Source: Nothopassalora personata (Eukaryota > Ascomycota > Dothideomycetes > Mycosphaerellales > Mycosphaerellaceae). From it: a stretch of DNA of 64,000 nt. Position 1 is the stretch's first letter. Each line of letters begins with the position of its first letter. A program made the position numbers and the translations under genes. Under the pieces are notes generated by a model. That model was not told the origin of the DNA. It did no database searches and saw nothing but the letters and a program-made list of their open reading frames with translations. The stretch covers positions 4,216,001 to 4,280,000 of the forward strand of contig CM066292.1 of NCBI GenBank assembly GCA_033816765.1, read 5' to 3'. This document shows positions 41,452-54,900 of this stretch, piece after piece.

Positions 41452-43270
41452 CTTGTAGATCGGAGATCGTAGGGTTGTATAGTGGAAAATTGCTGAATTG
41501 TGTGGCGTGGGATACTGTGTAGCTCTTCGAGGCGGAAATGATTGCCGTTCACGGTAGGGCAGAAATGTCGCTCCAATCTGGCTCGTTGGTAGTTGCCAGT
41601 AGTAAGATTCTTTTGGGCAATCGGACAATTTGCAATGGGCTGAAGAAAGTGCTTGAGTGAGCTGCTAAGCTTGATTATATACCTGTGTGATAGTAAGGAA
41701 TGCCACAACCGATATTAGGGCAATGTAGATCGTAGTGGTCTAGTAGTGGCTCGAGTACCTCCGCCATTCCGTCTCGCACTACATTTATGTCGCTAAAGAT
41801 TTGTACAATACCTATATTAGTCTGGTACAACGTCTAGTGGTAGCTCTGCTACAGGCTATGGCAAGAATTACATTTACCCCTACTAGCGTAGAACCTTCGA
41901 CTACAGTAATTATATACATCGATGTCTACGGGTATATAGATCACTACCTTGTATAGCTCGTATACGGGAGCTGTTCTAATAGACAAGGCCGTGTGAGACT
42001 TACGGACCAGTTGTACAATATGCTATAGTAATTAACGGTTGTCGTAAATATTGTTATACGCAAGCAAGGGCTTTCTAAACTGCCGACTTGGGACTCTACG
42101 ACTCGACACTCTAAATTTCTCGATATTTCTACGCCTATAGCGTTTAAAAGACTGCTGGTAGGCATACGAGGGTCTACAAAGGTGTCTCCTACATATACTC
42201 CGCGATAGAAGGAGCTCCGCCCTCTCGAGACTACGCCGACGACAACGATACAACGATGACAAAGTACGCGAAGGTAATCTATTCGAATACTGTAAGCAGG
42301 ATACCCGGCCTCGTACGTGTATTCTTGCCCGACGACGACTGGATGCACTCCTGTCTTTCTCTGACAGCTACCTACAGTCGTATAGCCACCTGCTTTTGTT
42401 GCACATATATCAATGTATACAGTTAGTCGAAGGTTTTACGCTAGTAGGGGTAAATTGTCTCGCGCTAAGGCCATCTGACTGGAGGATTTTTGCTACACCG
42501 ACATTGATCCGCTGTTTCGAGATAGTATGGTGGTGGCTCCACTGCCTTCGCTATTCTGTCTCGCGCCATGTTTGTCTCGAAAATCTAATCTGGCTTCATG
42601 CGCATTCCCACACCGCCTTCTCGATGTTTCGGCACCTAGTAGAGACGCTCCTCGGCGGTACTGTATCTTCGTATCCTCTCCGGCTGGTGTTATGCCTCGC
42701 CATCCTGCAGCAGACTCGATGTTGAATTTGAGCGGATTAAGAACTTGATTCGGCCAGGCGACACGGATAGGCTTAAAGGAGCTAGCTCGGACCAAATGCA
42801 GGTAATGCATGGACATTTCGCTCGAAGATCGGCAATCTTGTTGGTTATGCCCACACAGTCCTAGTAAGAGCCCACATTATCGCCTTTACCGATCGTCTGA
42901 TGCTCGCTTTCTCCTCGAAAGATCCGGGCCCGATCGACTAGCGGAAGGACGCTATTCGAGAAGATTGTGGCTTCTTGCTCGCATTTACGAGTGGCATTGA
43001 TCTCATCGCCAAGCTTAATCTTCTCGAGGCTGCTGCTGATATCCTCTAGGCGTGGCTGCTCTTCCTGGATAAAGCTCGTTGTTGGAAGTGAGGGTCTAAT
43101 GCACACTGCGAGCGTAATAGCTCGGCACAGGCTAGCTAACCACTGTGGATATATTCATGCTATAGTACCCGTAGAGGCTAAAGACACGAAAGGCATAATG
43201 GTTTCTGCCCTACAGAGCCCTTGGTAGGAACGCGCTGCCGCTCATTATCGTGGCGCTGATGAAAGTACTG

Positions 43271-43633
43271 TTATCGCAGTACTTCTCGCCAGGGGACATG
43301 AGGGCCTTGACCCACCGTCGCTGGGCTCCATATCGATTTTGTTCCGCGCGTTGGTACTGATGAACTGGGCAGTTGCGGTATACTGTACTCAGTCTCGTGC
43401 TCAGGTTCGATGCCGCTCTTGTATATGCCGTATGGGTACTGTAGATTCTGAAGCCTTATCTGCATGTTATTCCCGTCCCGAGCGCGAAGTCTGGCGGCTT
43501 TAATAGCTTGTTTCGTGCAGGGACGGAGGAAAGCTGCTGGGTAGGATGCGTCCTTGACTCGATGTAGGTCTTGCTTGGAAAGCGGCTGAGATGCAGGAGA
43601 GCCAGAGCCTTTACTGCCATCTGTGGTGGTCAA
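43271..43633 (-). other. Uncharacterised open frame, possible exon
   Basis: An open minus-strand stretch of about 120 codons has reasonable composition (SGSPASQPLSKQDL, then KQAIKAARLRARDGNN) but no ATG at its start and no recognised domain. A TATATATAAG-type box lies upstream near 43.81 kb on the minus strand. It might be part of a spliced host gene or a relic. No splice sites could be assigned with confidence. Confidence 0.2.
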
Positions 43634-44564
43634 GAGGCCAAGTCTTCAATGTCTTCTCGTAATCAGTCCTGTCTTTCTGCTATGATAGCTGGCTGAGAGT
43701 CGCGTGGGGTGCTTCTTGCTTTGGGCTCAAGCTTCCTTGAGCCTGGATTAGAGCTAGGGTCGGTCGTGGTGCTGTAATCGTGGACTGTCAGAGGTATAGC
43801 GATACCACTTATATATACAGTGACTACCTATCGCCCAGACTGGGTGATATACTGCCAAATCTAAGTAGGGTGGAAATGATATGGCGTAGCACGTAATGGG
43901 TGAATGTACAGAAAACATGTCGCAAGGAGAGAAGTTCGTTACTACCCGCGACCTGCCTGCATATCAGTACGCTAATATGACTACTTCTGTGATGTTTGGT
44001 AATGATAAAATACATCTTCACACAGGACAGCACCTGGTCCACTGGCCTCGGCATCATTGCACGTCCAGCTGTAGCATGGAGCACACCTTCTTGCGCCTCC
44101 TCGTTCATCTGCCTTGGCCGTTTGTCGAATGCTTAAGGCTGGTAGCCTGCATATCATCAGGCAATCTGTAGGATATCTCAACATAATCGATTAGGCATCG
44201 TGTAGGACGTTGTGCGACCACGAGGACTGGAACGCGTTGCCCTCCGACTGCTTCGTTTAGATGGCCAGTAGAACAGCCGTCGATCTCCAGCAGTAGAGAT
44301 GCGACACGAACTGCAACAGATCCAGGTCTTAATGCCAAGGAAGATGAATACAAGAGTTCGAAAAAGGTTGGCAGGAACCCGTCTGCAACAGTTTCGATTT
44401 CAAATCAACTGGCAGGGCTGAGCCAAAACCCGCCGCCACCTCCACCTCCACATTTCTGCCACGCCTCAAGTTGCGCGTCACAAGGCCAGCCACGACAACA
44501 TCAAACATGTCGCATCTTGGACGTCCTTCTTTCATTTACACCAAACAACCGACACGCCGCTCTT

Positions 44565-45480
44565 AAGTTCCTCGAAAAACAGGTTAACCTAGACGGAGTA
44601 GTCTTCGAACACCTTCTCGAAGCCCTTATAGAAGTCCTTTAACACCTTAACCCGCTTCTAAGGACTAAGCTCTCGGAACATAACATTAGCGGCGGACTTC
44701 GGCGTGTTCGTGTTAGTAAGGACATACTTAACGTTATCCGGTAGGCGAAGGGACTCGAACAAGGTCTAAGGTAGGCGGGTAAGCCTAGTAACAGTACTAG
44801 TAAGCGCTATACTCGAGCTAGCCGGGCGTAACGATAGACTAGCTAAAGCTATAATAACTAGGATTCGCTAGTAGTAAGATCGTAAGAGCTAGCTATCTTA
44901 TAGTACTACTCTAAAGTATTAGTAAGCTTTAAAAGCTTAGTGTCGGAGTAGGGGCTTTAAAGAAGGTTAAGGTCGTAAAGAGAGAGAGGCTAAAGAACCG
45001 TCTAATGTGTGTAGTAGTAGATGGATGTGTTGGTAGCTCTAGTAATAGTGTTAGTATTTAAAGAAAAAGAGAGGAAGTAGTAGGTAGAGAGCTACGCTTA
45101 AGTATGCCTCTTAGCGTATGTCCCTATAACCGTTATAAGGCAGTAGCGCCGAGACCGGTCTTATAAGTAGCAAGAGCAGTACTATTAAGGTTATACTAAA
45201 GGTCCGATGACCCTATATGTAACCGAAAACCAGTGCTAGTAACTACCTAGGTAAGCATTCGGTAGGGGCATGCTACGCTATTACGTAATCCAATTTACCG
45301 GTCCCGGGACCGGTAAATGTAACTCTACTAACTAAGGTCTAACTAAGGTAAGAATACCCTATAAAGTGAAGTCTAGATAACCGAATCGGCTTAACAAACT
45401 AAAGGGCATGTGCAACACATGCCTAAGGGAAGTAAACTCCGTACGCTATTGCTAACTAATTAGTTCTTAGCCTCGATCCT
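44565..45480 (-). other. RIPed DNA with partial coding-like frame
   Basis: RIP context resumes. On the minus strand 44565-44990 reads in part as SLRLPDNVKYVLTNTNTPKS and VKVLKDFYKGFEKVFEDYS, preceded by a TTTAAATA motif and a CT-rich tract (44.95-45.09 kb), which looks like the 5' end of a gene or gag cut at 44565. The rest is non-coding and holds a 26-nt palindrome at 45293. It may include the 3' end of Gypsy element I, but no LTR could be delimited. Confidence 0.35.
45293..45318. repeat. 26-nt perfect palindrome, copy 1
   Basis: Half-site ATTTACCGGTCCC followed by its exact reverse complement. The identical palindrome occurs at 49167-49192, and the flanking sequences share nothing. Confidence 0.9.
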
Positions 45481-46900
45481 ACTAAACTGTGAAATTTCGG
45501 CTATAGAAAGGTTATAAGGCCTAACCTATAGCTTCTTAGATTCCGGTTTAGGATACGATCCCCTTTCGTTAACTCCTATAGGTAGTACGTCTTCGTCGGC
45601 GATAGGCTCGATCTCGTTCGAATTACTGCTATCTTCGCTATTAGCGACGCTATTAGCGACTTCTCCCTCCCCTATTACGAGATCGATCCTATCATCTAGG
45701 CCTAGTACTCCTATGTTATCCGGGCGAAGCTCTAGAACTAGCTTAAGGTTTTCTCGTACCTAAACACCCTTTATTAGCGTGCTATTAAGTTCCTTAAGAA
45801 TATAGGTACTAAACTCCCTAGAGACACTAGACACCCGATATAGACCTTACTATCGGTAACCGATTTTGCGTAAGAAGTCATCCTTATATAGCTTGTCGAA
45901 TCTTATAATAAGGTCGCCCTTCTAGAAACTAATAAAGTTAACATTCCGGTAAGAATTAAAGTAGTCCTTACTAAGTTCTCTTAGTCGCTTCCTTCGAGCA
46001 TGTAGCTCTTCTAAACTAAGGTCTCGAGCCTAGAGTTAACGCGCACGTATTGTAAGTAGGTCCTTAGTCGTCTTAACCGATCCCTATTAATAATTTACCT
46101 ACGTCGGGTACTTAACCTCAATTGGTAGAATCGTACGATAGCTATATAGGACCTAAGCTAGCGTTATTCTAGTAGTACGATAGGTCGTGGTCCTATTAGC
46201 CTATAACATAGCGGGTACCTATTGTTCCTATCCGCGGTATGTGTTCCTTATAAGCTTTGCTAACGCTATAAGAATCGGACGGTGTCTAGCCTCGACCGGA
46301 GCATTAGACTACGGATAGTACGGTAATATTCGGATCCTTCGAACACTAAGTCCTACGAGTAACCGCTTAACCTTAGCCGTATAAACCGTAGCGTTATTAA
46401 GCACAATTTTAGTATAGTAGCCGTGCCTATAGAAGACATCTTCGTATAGAAACTTAGCAACCGTCTTAGAGCTAGGAGGTGCCCTCGTTACTCTAGCCTC
46501 GATCTAGTTACTAAGTGCTTCGCGCGTAACTAGGAGGTATCTATTTTTATACACCTAGACGGGGTCCGAGTACTACTTCTTACTAATGACCTAAGGGCTC
46601 GATAAGTAAAGCTTACTAGCGCGCTAGTTACCTTCGCGAAACCTATAGGGAGCATAACTTCGAACCTACGTAGAGACATCGGCGAAGCACCCGTCCTAGT
46701 AATACCGATCGGAAATAAGGTTATATACGACCTTAGCGCTACGGTGACCGTGTCTCTTATAGCACTCTACGACGATCTCCTTCTAAGCCTCATTATCGTT
46801 AATTACAAGTTGTAACGGTGCTCCTCGGCGCTTCTAGAAGAATAGCAATTAGTCCCGGATAAAGAAGTTAACGCTCTTCTTTACTAGCTACCGGTACTTA
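45481..46900 (-). pseudogene. Integrase of element I
   Basis: The minus-strand frame reads SNAPVEARHRPILIALAKL (catalytic-core end around the conserved glutamate), NRTTTYRTTRITLA, ILPIEVKYP and, in the C-terminal part, KGDLIIRFDKLYKDDFLRKI with ENLKLVLELRPDNIGVLG. This matches Ty3/Gypsy integrases ending in a GPY-like region. No chromodomain follows. RIP stops present. Confidence 0.75.
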
Positions 46901-48560
46901 GTACGGGTAATACTATCGGGTCGGGTCCTAGCTTCTATAACCTAAGTAAGCTGCTAAGAGCCCTTAGAGTATCGGTCCCCGAGATGTCGTGTTTTCTAGA
47001 TTTTAACTAGATAGGTGTCGACCGGCTCCGGGTACCCGAATAGCTTATTATTAATTATCCGGTCGACTTCGTCTTCGTTAGTTTCCCTAGGTTCCTAAGG
47101 TGTAGAGGGCCTACGAGACAGGGCATCTAGGCTAGTGTGCCTAGTCCCCGTAACGTGCTTTACTTCGAACGTAAATAACCTAATCCACGCGACCTACCGG
47201 GCTATTACCGAGTTTAGTAGGTCCAAAGCCGGCCGGTTAAGCTACTATATAAGTGTCTTAGCATTAACCTTAAGGACAAAATTAACGCTAGTAATATATC
47301 TCTAGATCTTCTTAAGCCCCTTAAGGACCCTGAGGCATTCCCGCTTACTAGCATTATATCTAGATTCTAACGCGTTCTAGATTCCGCTCTTATACCGCAC
47401 CGGGTAACGCCGTCGGGTACTGTCTATTAATTCTTAAGAAACGATACATCCCCATCTAGTGCCGCTAGCATTAACTAAGATAAAGATAGACCTAGCACTA
47501 GGTAAGTAGTAGAGGGTAACTAAGGCTAGAGCCTACATAAGATATCTAGTAATCTCTTCTTTTAAGAACTGCTCATTTTCTGTCTAGGTGAACTCGGCGT
47601 CCTTCTTTAGTAGCTTGTACATTAGTTGAGCGATAATAACGAACTAGGGAATCTATATCCGGAAATACACATATAGCCCTACATAGGTGCGGACCTCCTT
47701 AATATAGGTAGGCGTAGGCTAATCTAGGATCTTAGCCACAACCTTTAGGTTAGGATAGCGACTATCCGGGCTAGTAACGTACCTAACAATCTTAAGCTTT
47801 TCGTACAACTATTAGGATTTGCCTCTAGTAACTACCGCACTAGCTCTTTCTAGGTTAGTAAGAACTAGATCTAGGGAAACAATGTGCTTAACGACCTATT
47901 TCCTTAACCTAGGCTCTACTTCGGCATTCCTATAGTCCTTAGTTAGTCCCTTAATACCGATGTTATCGAGAAACGGCTTCGCTCGATGCGAGATATAATT
48001 AAGTAGAATGTTTATTACCGTACGTACGAACTAAGTAACTAAATTAGTAGCTCCTTAAGGTAGAGTCGTGTTACGTACTAGGCTAAGAGGGGTTATAAAG
48101 GCTATTAAGTCCCGGTAGGACTTATCTAAAGTAATCTAATTATAACCTAAAAATAGGTCTATAAGTGAAGCAATTCGGTACCCGGCAAAATTCTCTAAGA
48201 AGCTATCCGTGTCCGGTGGAATGTTAGCATCGCGTATAGTAACCTTATTTAGGAGTATAGCTAAATTAATTAACCGATATAGCACATTGCTTCTAGAGGC
48301 ATTAACCTTCTTTACGACTAGGAACTAGCTATTAGAATATACCCCTTATAAGTATTCTAGGATGTTGTTCTTAATCCGGGCTCTAATTATGCGCTTAACA
48401 ATCGCCCTAAGACTTAGGTGCAACCGGATAGGGCGTGCCTACTATAGCTTATAAGGGATTATGTTAATCTTCTAAGGTAGCATAACGTCGTGCCTAATTT
48501 ACCTTATATAACTAAAATCCTAAGCGAGGACTGCCTCCCGGTTATAGAGCATTCTATCGA
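46901..48560 (-). pseudogene. RT and RNase H of element I
   Basis: RT frame at about 47.8-48.4 kb: FLVVKKVNASRSNVLYRLIN, TIRDANIPPDTDSFLENFAG, RIASLIDLFLGYN, then RAKPFLDNIGIKG at 47947-47975 (FLDD changed to FLDN). This motif set belongs to a Gypsy lineage distinct from T1-T3. RNase H should lie at about 46.9-47.7 kb. Confidence 0.78.
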
Positions 48561-49550
48561 ATAAGGCCCTTTCTATTAGTAATAGCTTAATGCTAACCTT
48601 AATTAAGGTAAGCCGTTCTAGAGTAATCCGGCTACCTCGCTTAATACTTAAGAATTTCTTAGTTAAGTACTTCCCGTTAAACGGACCTTATCCTTTAGGC
48701 ATCTTAGACTCTAGGTATAGTGCCCTACGCTTCTATTCTATATCTCCCTTAACTCGTGATTCTAGGCGCTTATAAACGCTCGCGTCTACTAGCTTCTTCT
48801 TATCCGCCTTACGCTTATATATTGTAAAGACCTGCGGCATCCTAATGTTAGCTATATGTTAGCCTACTTATTACTTCCGTGCCTAGGCATTCAATACAGA
48901 TTGCCTTAAGATCTTGGAGGGCTAATCCCCTTAAACTAAATAAACGTTAGTAATATAATCTCCCTTAAACGCGCGTATTCTAATTTCTATAACTCGTTCC
49001 TTTATTCTAGTACTCCTAAGCAATCCTAATAAGTAAGCTAAATAGTTACTAGTAAAGTCTACTAACTACCCTATATAGGCCTATCCGAGTTATGGTGGTA
49101 TGGAGCGGTGCTTACGTAAGCAGGGGTATTTGCCGGTGAGTTGTATTCGTTTTCCTCACTATAGCTATTTACCGGTCCCGGGACCGGTAAATTAAGGTCC
49201 GAGGTTTCTCCGAGATAGTGCGAGAACCTTACCGATTTTATTAAATCCGGCTTTAGCAAGTTGGTAGGTTAAGCGCCGTAACTTAACCTACCCTTCTATT
49301 TCCCGACGCTTTTAACAGTTCTTAAAGGGTCTTGCACCTATCCGAGGTAACTAGGGTAGTAAACATAACACTTTTACCTTTACGGCTAGTAATAGTCCCC
49401 TCCTATAAACTATTATCGTAGTTACGGGCAGTAAGCCGCACCTTCCGGCCTACGGACGTCCTAGGATTGTTAGTAAGTTTAGATCCGAGGAGATAAACAT
49501 ATCTACCTAGTAGTAAACCCTAAATACCTAAACATCTAAATTGCCTATAA
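48561..49550 (-). pseudogene. Element I linker between protease and RT
   Basis: Minus-strand coding-like sequence with a short intact stretch around IKSVRFSHYLGETSDLNLPV. The second 26-nt palindrome falls inside it and would encode LPVPGPVN. It is interrupted at 49550 by Copia E. Confidence 0.5.
49167..49192. repeat. 26-nt perfect palindrome, copy 2
   Basis: Identical to 45293-45318. It contains nested ACCGGT and CCCGGG sites. Confidence 0.9.
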
Positions 49551-49796
49551 TGTTAAGTTAAGACCTTACAGGATACGTAGTTAGTAGCGGAGTGGAGTAA
49601 GAGATCAATCTTCAACTAGCTAATAGCTATAGGGCATGCAGCAATATATTAGGAACTAATGCGTTAATTGTGTTAGATTTCTATCTAAGCTAAAGGGGAG
49701 AGAAGGTGTCTTCCGACAAGCTAGGTCTCGTAGATGCCTTAGGCTATTAGATCATAACCTAACTGTTAGCTCCCCTTAAGATGCTATATCTTAACA
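49551..49796 (-). repeat. 3' LTR of E
   Basis: 246 bp, same length as the right LTR. Its un-RIPed counterpart is visible at 38305-38541. Confidence 0.93.
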
Positions 49797-49899
49797 CTCC
49801 TACTTATCTTATATAGGAGGTCACAGTCTACTCTTCTCCTATTAGTAGTATTTGGACCTCTATAATAGGTTAAGCTAGCTTATAAACCTCTAGAAGTGT

Positions 49900-52800
49900 A
49901 GACTAGTCTTTAGCTTTATAAACCTATCTATAACTATCTTAGATGTTAGGGTGTACTTAATAGTAATAAGCCTTCTCTACTAAAGTTTCCTAACAGCATT
50001 GTAGGCAATGTTAATATACTTTAACTTGTTATAAACATGTGCATCCCTTACTAGGGTAAGGGCAGCTTAGTTGTTACCTCTTAATTAGACTAGTCTTAAG
50101 CTTAATACAGTCTCCTAGTTTCTAGTAATCCTTAGTTAATAGGAATAGTCTCCTACTAACTCTAGATAGTCTATCTCCCTTAGCAGTAAAGCTAGGAATT
50201 AGGATTGCTTTGCATATGCATTTATAGCTATGTATTTAGCTTCTATTGTAGATGTTGCTATAGACTTTTGCTTCTTACTTATCTAGGAGACTAGTGCCCT
50301 ATAGAGGAAGAAGACATACCTAAGGATAGAGACTCTATCTACTTTGTCTATTGCATAATTAGAGTTATAGTATCTAACTAGGCATCCTTCTCTATGCCTA
50401 GAGAAGACAAGGCTAAGATTAGGATATAACCTTAGATATCTTATAATCTTCTTTAAAGCCTTTATGTAGTAGGTAGATAGGTCACTTATAAATAAGCTTA
50501 TCCTTCCTAGGGCAAAAGCAATGTCTAGCCTTGTAATTATTGCTAGCTACATCTATATACTATTAATACTCTAGTACTCTGCCTTATTATACCTCTTATC
50601 TATATAGCTTAAAGGTTTAAGAGCCTTATAGCTGTCTATAGGTAAGTGTGTAGGTGCTGCCTTCTTATAGTTTATCCCTATCTTAGTAAGGTTGTCCCTA
50701 ATAAAGTGTCCCTAGTTAAGTTTTAGGATTCCTCTCCTCCTGTCCCTTGTGACTCTTATGCTAAGGATCTTTTTAGGTTTACTAAGATCTTTAATCTTAA
50801 AGACTTTGCTAAGTTCTCTTTTAAACTAGAGAATATCTGTTAACTTTAGTGTAGCAATTAGAATGTTATCTATATATGTAAGAATTATAATCTCTTTTTC
50901 CTTATAAATAAGTAGGTATAGATCTACCTCTAACTATGTAAATCTAATCTCTCTAAGCTTTGACATATAGAGTTAATTCCAATCTCTAGCTACTTGCTTA
51001 AGTCTATATAAGCTTTTAAGGATCTTAAACACTATATTTAGTAGAAGCTTAACTCCTAGTAGTAGTAATATAAAGATGTCTTTATAGAGGGTGCTTTCTA
51101 TAAACGCATTGTTTATATCTACTTAGTAAAGATAGAGATCCTTCTTATATATAATAGCTATAAACACCCTAAGGGTGTCCTATCTAACTGTAGGCGTAAA
51201 TGTCTCTATAAAGTCAACACTAAACTTCTATAAAAAGCCCCTTATAACTAGCCTAGCCTTGAACTTTTTAATGGCTCTACTAATACTTCTTTTAACATTA
51301 AAGACCTATCTTAACGTAACTAAGTTTGCTCCTTTTAGTAGAATAGCATTCTCCTAGGTATTATTGCTCTATAGAGCATCTAGCTCCTTCTAGATTGCTT
51401 CCTTCTAAAGGTGTCCCTATTTCTTGTTATTTATAGCATCCTTATAGGACTTTAGAATTAGGATCTCTTGCTTGTATACAATGACTTCTATAGTTGCTAT
51501 AAAGGCTATCTCCTTAACTTCTTCTAGGAATTCACTATCCTATAGTACTAAATCATCTACTAATTGCATAGCTGTAAAGAAAGCTTAGTAGTAAGCAGCA
51601 AGGTTCTCTAAGAGGTCTATTGCTTCTCCTACTTTAGTAGCTAGTTTAGGTATAGGGACTATAGATCTTAGGGCTTTCTGTTTCCATTTATAGCCCTTAA
51701 CATCATAGTTAGCCCTCCTCTTACTAAGGGATGATCTAAGAGTAGTTACTTATGTCCTAGTGACATTCTTTTCCTAGAGATCTAGTAAACTTATCTTAAT
51801 TAGCTTATCGATTTTCTGAAATTCCCCTACATTCTTTAGAGGCTAGGGAAGTTGCATAAACAGCTTTCTTGGCTAGGCTGTTACTAGGCTGCTCTACTGA
51901 ATAATTGAATGGTGAATAGGTTACTCTAAGGATATGTCCTTCCTTAGCCTCCCTAAGGGTCTCCTAGCTAGTGCATTGCTTAATAGATTCAATTTTGTAA
52001 CATTAAGATCTATATTACCTCTAGGTTAGTCCTTAAAGAAGTCTGCATGTGTGTGTTGTTTTATAGCTTTTATGTCTAGTTCCTAAAAGAGCTAGGCCTT
52101 AGCTATGTTTTTAACGTATCTAATAAACACTGCTTCTTTGCCTCTATTTATTAGTTTATTACTTCTTGCCTATTAAGGCTAGGATCTTGTGTCTATATAG
52201 ATAATAGCTTTGTATCCCTAAACCTTTAAATAGTTAATAGTTGGCTTAATACTATTAAAGGCTTTATCTAGTGAAACCTTAAACCTATTATAGTCTAGAC
52301 TATTTAGTAGTTTGTTCCTTATATAGGTTTGGGCTTCTAGTGCTTTAGGCTAGAATTTAATTAGTATCTTGGCCTCTTTAAGTATTGCCCTTATAGAGTC
52401 TTCTAAGGTTTGTATTAACCTTTTAACTAGTCTATTTTAGAGCGAGTTGTATGCCTTAGTATGCTCTAGCCCAATTCCCAAATCCTTCTCCTACTGCTTA
52501 ACTAATGTAATAAGTTCCCTTATATTATTAAGCCTAACTGCTTTTAACTATGCTAATGATTTCCTCTCTGCCTTAATCTTCTAGTTCTAGAGAGCAACTA
52601 GAGCATCTTCTCTTTTCTTAAGAGGACAGGTCTACTTTTTTCTAGAGAAGTTATTAATAATCTTAAGCTAGTATTTAAACCCTAGCCTTAATGTTAGTAG
52701 TAGACTATATATATTAATAGATACAAGGGCAAGTCTTTTAGGTCTTCTCTTAGTAACTTTGCCTTTATACTTCTTTATCTTTACTATTAAACACACTCTG

Positions 52801-54450
52801 CACTAGTAGAAGCTATCCCTAGGAATAGGAATAGGTTCTTTTAAGTCTATTACCTTATAAAGATTCTAGAGTAAGTTCTTCCTAAAGTGTGCAAATCTTC
52901 TATGCTAAAGCTCCTACTGTTTTAGGTTAGTCTCTAATTTAGTAGTTATAAAGGCATTCTCTATTAGTAGTGCACATAATAAGTAATATGCCCTTTCTTA
53001 TAGTAGAGGAGAAATCTCATTAATAAATAGAACCCCCCTAAGGAGCCTTGTCTAGACAATAGTTTAGCTAGAGGGGGGTATAAGAGAAAATAAAGGAGGT
53101 TAGATACTAAACTGCTTGCTAAACTAGTTCTAAGAAACTAGGTTTACCCCTAGCTTAGGTATAAGTAGAACATCTTCTAAAACAACTTTCCTGCTAGATC
53201 TCCTACTTATCTCTATAGTCCTAATATAAGTGGCTAACAAATGCCTACCTCCTACTTTAATCTATTTCTTCTTTATTAAGGGAGTTATAGATCTAAAGAG
53301 GCAGTTCTAGTTAGTTATATAGGATGAAGTACAAGAATTAAGTAACTACTCTAATAAGGGAACTTGCCTTAGACTTCTATAGTTAAGTAAGCTACTTTAT
53401 TATACTTATTATTATTAGACATTGTCTTCTAGGATAAGTTGCATAAGTTAGGTAGCTCTTAGGTAGAGAAACCTTTCCTAGTCTTCCTTGTTTTAGAGGA
53501 AGGAGACTAGGCCTAGTTCTTCTAGAGTAATAGCATATTAGAGCTAAGTTTCTTTACCATTTTCTTAAGTTCCTCTATAGAGGACTTCTCTCTTAGTGTT
53601 CTTCTTAAAGATAGTAGTAGAGATCTTCTCTTCTTAACATATATTGCATTCTAGGAGGATAGTGCTTAGGAATAAGATCTAAGGACCTTCTTTGCCTTAG
53701 AGAGACTAGGGCAGTCCTTAATAAGATAGTCCTTCTTATAGAGAAGGTAGGAAAGTAATCTTGCCTAACCTAAGGGCCTAACCTAGGTAGCTACTATACT
53801 ATACTTAGCCTTAGAGGGATTTAATCTAGCCTCTTAAGCCTTAAGAATCTTTAAGGTCCTTTTATAATCTATCTTTAGCTAAGCTATAATAGTATCCCTA
53901 GCTATATAGTAGTTAGGTGGCAGTAAGCTTAAAAGCTAGGTTATTCTTATATTAGCTTTCCTATAGTACTAGCCCTCTAGGTCAATATTAGCAATCCTTC
54001 TTCTAAGAGACACTAGGTGTGCCTATACAGATCTAATAGTGAACTCTTCACTTATCTCAAAGTTTACAAACTGTTTTGTAAGCTTATGTGTATAGGTTAG
54101 TAATACCTAGCTATACTTATTCTAGAGATGCACCTATACCTTAGCAGCTTTTCTAGATTCGTAAGAGCCCTTAAGCTTAAATTCATCTTCTCCTGTAATC
54201 CTACTTAGGATACTAAAGCTGCAAGCTGCATTTTGTTTTGTCTATGTTAGTGCATTAAGAATCTCTTTAATCTTAGTCTCTTCCTAGAGTTTTAGGTTCT
54301 TGCCCTTAATATTGTTAAATAACACTTCTAATAGGTTATTAATTGCAAAGAATGCTAACTGGGTCTCTATCTTATATCTCTAAAGGTTAAACTATCTCTT
54401 CTAGTTGTCTCTCCTAAGAATTGGGATTTTAGTTCCCTTCTCTTCTCCTT
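49900..54450 (-). pseudogene. Gag-pol of Copia E
   Basis: The zinc-knuckle relic at about 53695-53745 reads YLLYKKDYLIKDC (Cys and His to Tyr). Integrase at about 52.4-52.8 kb includes KRLALVSINIYSLL, KAVRLNNIRELITL and KQ-EKDLGIGLEHTKAYNSL, with catalytic Asp residues changed to Asn. RT at about 50.8-51.1 kb includes FKILKSLYRLKQVARDWN and TYIDNILIAT (active site changed to YIDN). RNase H lies towards 50.0 kb. Integrase before RT is the Copia order. RIP stops throughout. Confidence 0.85.
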
Positions 54451-54900
54451 TCTCTTAGTGTAAATCTATAATAAATTGAATATAATAAAACAAGGTGTAT
54501 ATACTTCAAAGTCGTAGCTTAGGTCCTACTAAGGCTTTTAGTGTAGAATAGTAAGGTTCGTAGGTGTAGATACTAAGGCCTGCTTAGTAGGGTAAAGAAA
54601 GAGCGGTATAGTCTCGGAGCTAGGACATAGGTCTGTCTCTCCTAGTAGAGTTCTAAATGACTTACTTAAAGTCCTTCTTAATAGTATCTCGATGCAGTTC
54701 TACCTACAGAGTGTCTTTAAGGTATTAGCTTATAGTAAGCCGTATAGAGTCCTTTTCTAGATTACCTATTACTTAGTATTAAACCAAGCTCCTTAATAGG
54801 ATAGATAGGGTAGACTTCTGCTTCCTAGATGTTTTCTGCTATAATAGCAAGGGATATAAGTAACCTGTACTAATATAGGTTGCTCTTACTCCTACACAAA

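Larger units (their letters stand above)
40905..44564. other. Un-RIPed single-copy-like island
   Basis: CA and TG return to normal frequency at about 40905 and are lost again at about 44565. Apart from the secreted-protein gene at 41152-41451, no frame is convincing. Short open stretches in several frames (for example minus-strand 42493-42816 and 42861-43106) could be exons of unrecognised spliced genes or chance. A weak similarity exists between about 41700-41790 and 42490-42580. This is probably original host DNA between transposon blocks. Confidence 0.6.

Noticed and set aside
41944..42348. 134-codon and 76-codon minus-strand frames
   Set aside because: They overlap each other in different frames, have odd composition, no domain and no support from context.
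42396..42816. Several overlapping open frames on both strands
   Set aside because: Mutually exclusive frames of similar length suggest chance openness of un-RIPed DNA. No motif recognised.
43824..44535. Multiple 60-95-codon frames on both strands
   Set aside because: No consistent codon pattern, signal or domain. A spliced host gene cannot be excluded, but I could not assign exons.
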